Shown piece by piece: positions 60,727-64,000 of a stretch of 64,000 nucleotides of DNA. Where the stretch lies: contig NZ_BCPT01000004.1 of the NCBI RefSeq assembly GCF_001544095.1, positions 124,001 to 188,000 on the forward strand, written 5' to 3'. The notes under the pieces were generated by a model, which did no database searches, was not told the DNA's origin, and saw only the letters and a list, made by a program, of their open reading frames with translations. The stretch's first letter is position 1. Every line of letters begins with the position of its first letter. The translations under genes and the position numbers were made by a program. Source of the stretch: Enterococcus casseliflavus NBRC 100478 (GTDB lineage: Bacteria; Bacillota; Bacilli; Lactobacillales; Enterococcaceae).

Positions 60727-60776
60727 AGACGTTCCGTCAACGCTGCACTTAGCAGCAGAAAAGGAACGTCTGTTTT
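60727..60776 (+). terminator. terminator of the phosphonate-type operon
   Basis: AGACGTTCC (60727-60735) pairs with GGAACGTCT (60763-60771) around an inner stem GCTGC/GCAGC, followed by GTTTTTG. Confidence 0.8.
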
Positions 60777-60790
60777 TGTGTGAAAAAGGC

Positions 60791-61276
60791 TTAGCCTTGA
60801 TTGCCAAAGGTTTTGATAACTTCAATCGTGCCGTCGATATGGAAAAACAAGGTATAGTTCTCTTCGGTTTTGATACCGTCAAAGCGGCGAGCATAATACG
60901 TGACCGCGTCTTTGAAGGTTTGTGGGGGAACCCCTAAATAATCAGCGCATGCCGCCAATGTTTTGCAGCCTTCTTCAAAACAAGCGATGATATCATAGGG
61001 CGTGACCACGATCGCAGAACCAATGTCGCGGGCTTTGCGTTCTTGTTTGCGTTTTTCGTTGGTGTCTTGGGCGGTAATGTCGCCAGCACTGGTCAGATAA
61101 TGACCGATTTCTTCACCGATGGTGCTCAAGAGGTCTTCTTGTGATTGGTCAGGGTTCAAGTAAATATGGTGATCGATGTACAATCCTTGCTGACCATCAG
61201 GCATATTTTTATCGAAAATAAAGTGCAAGTCTGGGTAGGCGGCCATCAGTTCTTCTACTTTATCCATTTCCATCAT
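60791..61276 (-). CDS. ImmA/IrrE-family metallopeptidase-like protein
   Basis: A 161-residue protein of the ImmA/IrrE family. The active-site region is LLSTIGEEIGHYLTSAGDI: Glu and the second His of the usual HExxH are kept (Glu56, His59), but the first His is Glu55, a variant also seen in phage-type ImmA proteins. The C-terminal helix-turn-helix-like segment (YDIIACFEEGCKTLAACADY) is typical. Such proteins cleave the partner repressor after DNA damage or another cue. Its start overlaps the repressor stop (ATGA); M4 at 61267 is an alternative start with better spacing. Confidence 0.82.
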   Translation of the reverse strand: MMEMDKVEELMAAYPDLHFIFDKNMPDGQQGLYIDHHIYLNPDQSQEDLLSTIGEEIGHYLTSAGDITAQDTNEKRKQERKARDIGSAIVVTPYDIIACFEEGCKTLAACADYLGVPPQTFKDAVTYYARRFDGIKTEENYTLFFHIDGTIEVIKTFGNQG

Positions 61277-61605
61277 TCCTTTTGGGCGTGCCGCTGTTTT
61301 ATAAATTCAATATAGCTGAGGATGTCTTCCATCTGCTCATCGGTGACGTCATCATCAATATGGGCCGCAACGGTTTGAACTTTTGCAGAGGGTGGCGTGA
61401 AGCCTGCCGGGACTTGTCTGCCTAATAAAAAATCGGTGGATACTTGAAAAATCTCCGCGAGTTTGACGATGGTCTCGCCATCGGGTTCGTTACGATCATT
61501 TTCGAAATGCGAATACGCTGCGCGGGTGATCCCTAGCTGATCTGCGATCTGCTGTTGTGTTTGGTTGGTTCGTAGTCTGAGTGTTCTTAGCCGTTCGCCA
61601 AGCAT
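61273..61605 (-). CDS. Xre-family repressor (ImmR-like)
   Basis: A 110-residue repressor with an N-terminal Cro/CI helix-turn-helix (LRLRTNQTQQQIADQLGITR, AAYSHFENDRNEPDGETIVK) and the cluster VSTDFLLGRQ common in phage and ICE repressors. The C-terminal part has acidic and helical segments (DDDVTDEQMEDILSYIEFIK) that would be the target region for ImmA. GGAGGCGATC precedes the ATG. Four copies of one 15-bp operator lie upstream, covering its own and the divergent promoter, so it represses both. Confidence 0.85.
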   Translation of the reverse strand: MLGERLRTLRLRTNQTQQQIADQLGITRAAYSHFENDRNEPDGETIVKLAEIFQVSTDFLLGRQVPAGFTPPSAKVQTVAAHIDDDVTDEQMEDILSYIEFIKQRHAQKE

Positions 61606-61627
61606 GAGTGATCGCCTCCTTTTTTGT

Positions 61628-61748
61628 AGTATAGCACGTTAGATATAATTTGTATCTATTTTTGTATTATTTGATATAAAAAATATCACATCAGTTGACG
61701 ATACGAATCGTATCTTTTATACTGGAAACAGATGATATGAATTGTATC
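61628..61748. promoter_or_regulatory. four-operator control region between the repressor and the coiled-coil gene
   Basis: Four 15-bp sites of form GATA-N7-TATC occur at 61642-61656, 61673-61687, 61700-61714 and 61734-61748. The third is a perfect dyad (GATACGAATCGTATC) and sits in the spacer of TTGACG (61695-61700), 17 bases, TATACT (61718-61723), the + strand promoter. On the minus strand the -10 is TATACT at 61628-61633, with the first operator just upstream. Repression of both directions is expected. Confidence 0.85.
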
Positions 61749-61768
61749 AAAAAGAATGGGGGAGGATC

Positions 61769-62134
61769 ATGGATACATCGATCGTAACAGTTGTCTTGCC
61801 GTCACTCATTACTGGTGTACTTACTTATTTGGCTACCCGAGTATCCAGCAAAGCGAATTTGGAACAAACGAATATCGAAAATGCCCAAAAGCTTTACCTA
61901 AAATATGAACAGATCAATCAAGAATTGACCCATAAAATCGATCAGTTAGAAGAAGAAGTCCAAAAGACCGCCAAAACCTACCAAGAAGAAGTCTTGGTCT
62001 ATCAAGGAAAGCTTGCTACTGCCCAAAGCGAACGGGATTTTTTGCGGGCAGAAAATCAGGTGCTGAAAGAATTGCAGCGAGTGAATCAAGTGCCTGGGAC
62101 GCGTGAAGGGAAGCAACATTCAGCCGTTGGCTAA
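61769..62134 (+). CDS. membrane-anchored coiled-coil protein under ImmR-like control
   Basis: A 121-residue protein starts at ATG 61769, behind GGGGGAGGA. A single N-terminal hydrophobic segment (SIVTVVLPSLITGVLTYLAT) is followed by a long coiled coil rich in Glu, Lys and Gln (YLKYEQINQELTHKIDQLEE, then KTYQEEVLVYQGKLATAQSE) and a polar tail. No family was recognised; the layout is like holin-, spanin- or stress-type membrane proteins. It is the only gene on the + strand side of the four-operator region and ends at a strong terminator, so it is the likely output of the repressor/protease switch. Confidence 0.75.
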   Translation: MDTSIVTVVLPSLITGVLTYLATRVSSKANLEQTNIENAQKLYLKYEQINQELTHKIDQLEEEVQKTAKTYQEEVLVYQGKLATAQSERDFLRAENQVLKELQRVNQVPGTREGKQHSAVG

Positions 62135-62138
62135 TAGA

Positions 62139-62172
62139 AAAAAACTGCTTATCCGTCAATAAGCAGTTTTTT
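62139..62172. terminator. bidirectional terminator between the coiled-coil gene and the ABC exporter gene
   Basis: AAAAAACTGCTTAT (62139-62152) pairs with ATAAGCAGTTTTTT (62159-62172) around a six-base loop, and both strands exit in T-rich sequence. It serves the two convergent genes. Confidence 0.9.
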
Positions 62173-62175
62173 CGA

Positions 62176-63927
62176 TTAGTTGATCATTTGTTCATTGACA
62201 TAGGCAGCATAAAGCGGGTGGTTGTTGATCAATTGTGCATGGGTACCTTGACCGGTAATGGTGCCTTTTTCTATAAAGTAGATTTGGTCGGCATCCACGA
62301 TGGTCGATAAGCGATGAGCGATCACTAATGTCGTGCGCCCTTCCATCAGATGATCCAACGCCCGCTGGACTTTTTCTTCTGACTGAGAATCTAGGCTGGC
62401 AGTCGCTTCATCCAGCATCAGCAGCTTGGGATCCCGCAAGAATGCTCGAGCGATGGCGATCCGTTGTTTTTGACCACCAGATAGTTTGACGCCGCGTTCA
62501 CCGATTTGTGTTTCTAGTTTTTCGGGGAACTCTTGGACGAACTGATCGGCATAAGCCAATGCCAGTCCTTGCCACAATTCCTCCTCTGACAGTGTTCGGC
62601 CCAATCCGTATTGCAAGTTTTCCCGAATCGTACCAGCAAAGACCGCACTGTCTTGGGAAACATAGCCGATCTGTGCCCGCCAGTCCTGTAGATCAATGTC
62701 AGCTATCGGCTGATCTCCAATCAGCAAGCGCCCGCTGGTGGGTTCATAAAAGCGTTCTAGTAAAGCGAAGATCGTGGATTTTCCGCCGCCGCTTGGTCCT
62801 GCAAAAGCAATCACGGTGTTGGGTTTGGCTTCAAAAGAAATGTTTTGCAAAATCGGCCGTTTGGGATCGTAACTGAAATCGATTTGTTCTGCTCGTAAGA
62901 CTGCGCCATCGATGGCGGCTTTGGGTGCTGCCTGGATCGGCTCCAGCGGCGTATCCAAAATTTCTTGGATCCGTTCCGTAGCACCCATCGCTTTTTGGAC
63001 TTGTGAAAAGAACATCGCAAACGTCGTCACAGGCGCAATAATATTAAAGAGATACAGTAGAAAAGCGATCAATGCGCCGCTCGTCAAGGTGCCGGCTTGC
63101 ACACGGATCGCGCCATAACCGAGGATTCCTACGAGTAAGCCCAGCATGGCCGTCGTCATGATTGGCTGCAAAATCGCACTGACTTTCGCATCCTTGACCC
63201 CGAGGGTAAAAATTGCCCCAATGTTGCGCCGACCGTTTTCTTGTTCACTGGCTTCTCCGTTGCTGGCTTTGATCAAACGGATCTCTGAGAGCTTTTCGCT
63301 GGCATCCGCATTGAAATCGGCGGTCGCTGCTTGCAACTGGCGTCCTAGTTTTGACATGATCTTGCCGATTGGCCACATGATCAAGGTGATCAAAGGCACC
63401 GCACTGAACATGATCGCAGCCATCTTCCAATCCATCAAAAACAAGATGATCATCGAACCGACCAATTGGATCAAGCCAGTGACAAAGCTGGGAAATTGCG
63501 AGGTGACTAGTTCTTTGATCACGGAAGTATCATTGACGAGTCGCGAACTGCTTTCCCCCGACTTGTGGTCATCAAAATAGCTGACTGGCAAATGCAGCAG
63601 ATGTTTCCAAAGACGTTCCCGCAACGTTTTCACAGCACTTTCTCCCACATAGCGCAAGAGAAAACCGCCTAAAGTCCCTACGCCTAATTGCAGCACAAAG
63701 GCTAGGATCAAAACGACCAGCATGGAGGTGCTAAACGTGGGGGTGCCGCTGGCATCGACCAGTGTTTTCGTCAGCTGCGGCACGACCAAACTGGCGGCAC
63801 TTGTGATCAGGCTAAAGAGCATCCCTAAAAGAAACAAGCCTTTTTTAGGATTGACACTGACGATCAGGTGGATAAAGTCTTTCATTTTAAATTTGTTTTT
63901 GTTCACTGTTGGTGTCGTTGTTTCCAT
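62176..63927 (-). CDS. ABC multidrug exporter, LmrA/BmrA-like
   Basis: A 583-residue fused exporter. The membrane domain has six helices (residues 30-310, for example LFSLITSAASLVVPQLTKTL and VSYFDDHKSGESSSRLVNDT). The ATPase domain has Walker A AFAGPSGGGKSTIFALLE, Q-loop YVSQDSAVF, signature GVKLSGGQKQRIAIARAF, Walker B LLMLDEATASLD and switch His in VIAHRLSTIVDA. It matches the homodimeric LmrA/BmrA drug and lipid exporters. ATG 63925-63927 follows GGAGGAAAAC; an upstream in-frame start lacks a site. The last 70 bases of the window (63928-64000) show no further gene. Confidence 0.9.
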   Translation of the reverse strand: METTTPTVNKNKFKMKDFIHLIVSVNPKKGLFLLGMLFSLITSAASLVVPQLTKTLVDASGTPTFSTSMLVVLILAFVLQLGVGTLGGFLLRYVGESAVKTLRERLWKHLLHLPVSYFDDHKSGESSSRLVNDTSVIKELVTSQFPSFVTGLIQLVGSMIILFLMDWKMAAIMFSAVPLITLIMWPIGKIMSKLGRQLQAATADFNADASEKLSEIRLIKASNGEASEQENGRRNIGAIFTLGVKDAKVSAILQPIMTTAMLGLLVGILGYGAIRVQAGTLTSGALIAFLLYLFNIIAPVTTFAMFFSQVQKAMGATERIQEILDTPLEPIQAAPKAAIDGAVLRAEQIDFSYDPKRPILQNISFEAKPNTVIAFAGPSGGGKSTIFALLERFYEPTSGRLLIGDQPIADIDLQDWRAQIGYVSQDSAVFAGTIRENLQYGLGRTLSEEELWQGLALAYADQFVQEFPEKLETQIGERGVKLSGGQKQRIAIARAFLRDPKLLMLDEATASLDSQSEEKVQRALDHLMEGRTTLVIAHRLSTIVDADQIYFIEKGTITGQGTHAQLINNHPLYAAYVNEQMIN

Positions 63928-64000
63928 TCGTTTTCCTCCGCAGCAAGCAAGATGGCTCACCGCTTTTTCTTTTTAATTAGGTGTTATTAGAAATCCTGCC

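Noticed and set aside
60791-62134. Prophage or ICE
   Set aside because: Only a repressor/protease pair of the type found in such elements is present; no integrase, structural or transfer gene and no attachment site were seen.

Overview
This 64 kb window looks like chromosome from a low-GC Gram-positive of the genus Enterococcus or a close relative. The reasons are the strong AGGAGG ribosome sites, the phosphotransferase (PTS) loci with BglG-type antiterminators, the Mga-like regulator, the CstR persulfide operon and the glutamate decarboxylase locus. Species was not determined. It carries a complete riboflavin operon, so riboflavin prototrophy is expected. No rRNA, tRNA, CRISPR array, transposase or integrase was seen.

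Region 1-11 kb is accessory in character and visibly AT-rich. It starts with a truncated membrane protein and three small unrecognised genes. An HxlR/oxidoreductase pair and a MerR/aldo-keto reductase pair follow, with decayed gene fragments between them. At 5.7-10.2 kb lies a compact RiPP (ribosomally made, post-translationally modified peptide) cluster: a 52-residue precursor with a Cys/His-rich centre, an exporter without a peptidase domain, and two different radical SAM/SPASM enzymes on a divergent promoter. It is the best candidate here for an undescribed system. Gene debris and large inverted repeats follow to about 11.2 kb.

Region 11.3-23.8 kb holds stress functions: an acid-resistance operon (lipoprotein, GadC antiporter, GadB decarboxylase) with a Mga-like regulator downstream, a DNA photolyase, small membrane proteins, and a CstR-controlled reactive-sulfur operon. 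Region 23.9-31.2 kb has a beta-glucoside PTS operon with an antitermination switch, a MerR/short-chain dehydrogenase pair and a lipid-anchored SagB/nitroreductase-like protein. Region 31.5-39.8 kb has a cellulose-synthase-like glycosyltransferase, a coupled alcohol dehydrogenase/BASS transporter pair behind a long leader, an NAD(P)-binding protein and a calcium-type P-ATPase.

Region 39.9-47 kb carries the FMN-riboswitch-controlled ribDEBAH operon and an iron-siderophore-type ABC importer behind a Fur-like box. Then come a MazG-like pyrophosphohydrolase, a LOG-family protein, a tRNA-dihydrouridine synthase, a MarR/multidrug efflux pair, RarD and a second beta-glucoside PTS with two antitermination switches. 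Region 55.6-60.7 kb has a Crp/Fnr regulator divergent from a phosphonate-type importer fused in operon to a metallophosphoesterase. The window closes with a small ImmR/ImmA-like switch facing a coiled-coil membrane protein across four copies of one 15-bp operator, and an LmrA-type ABC exporter.
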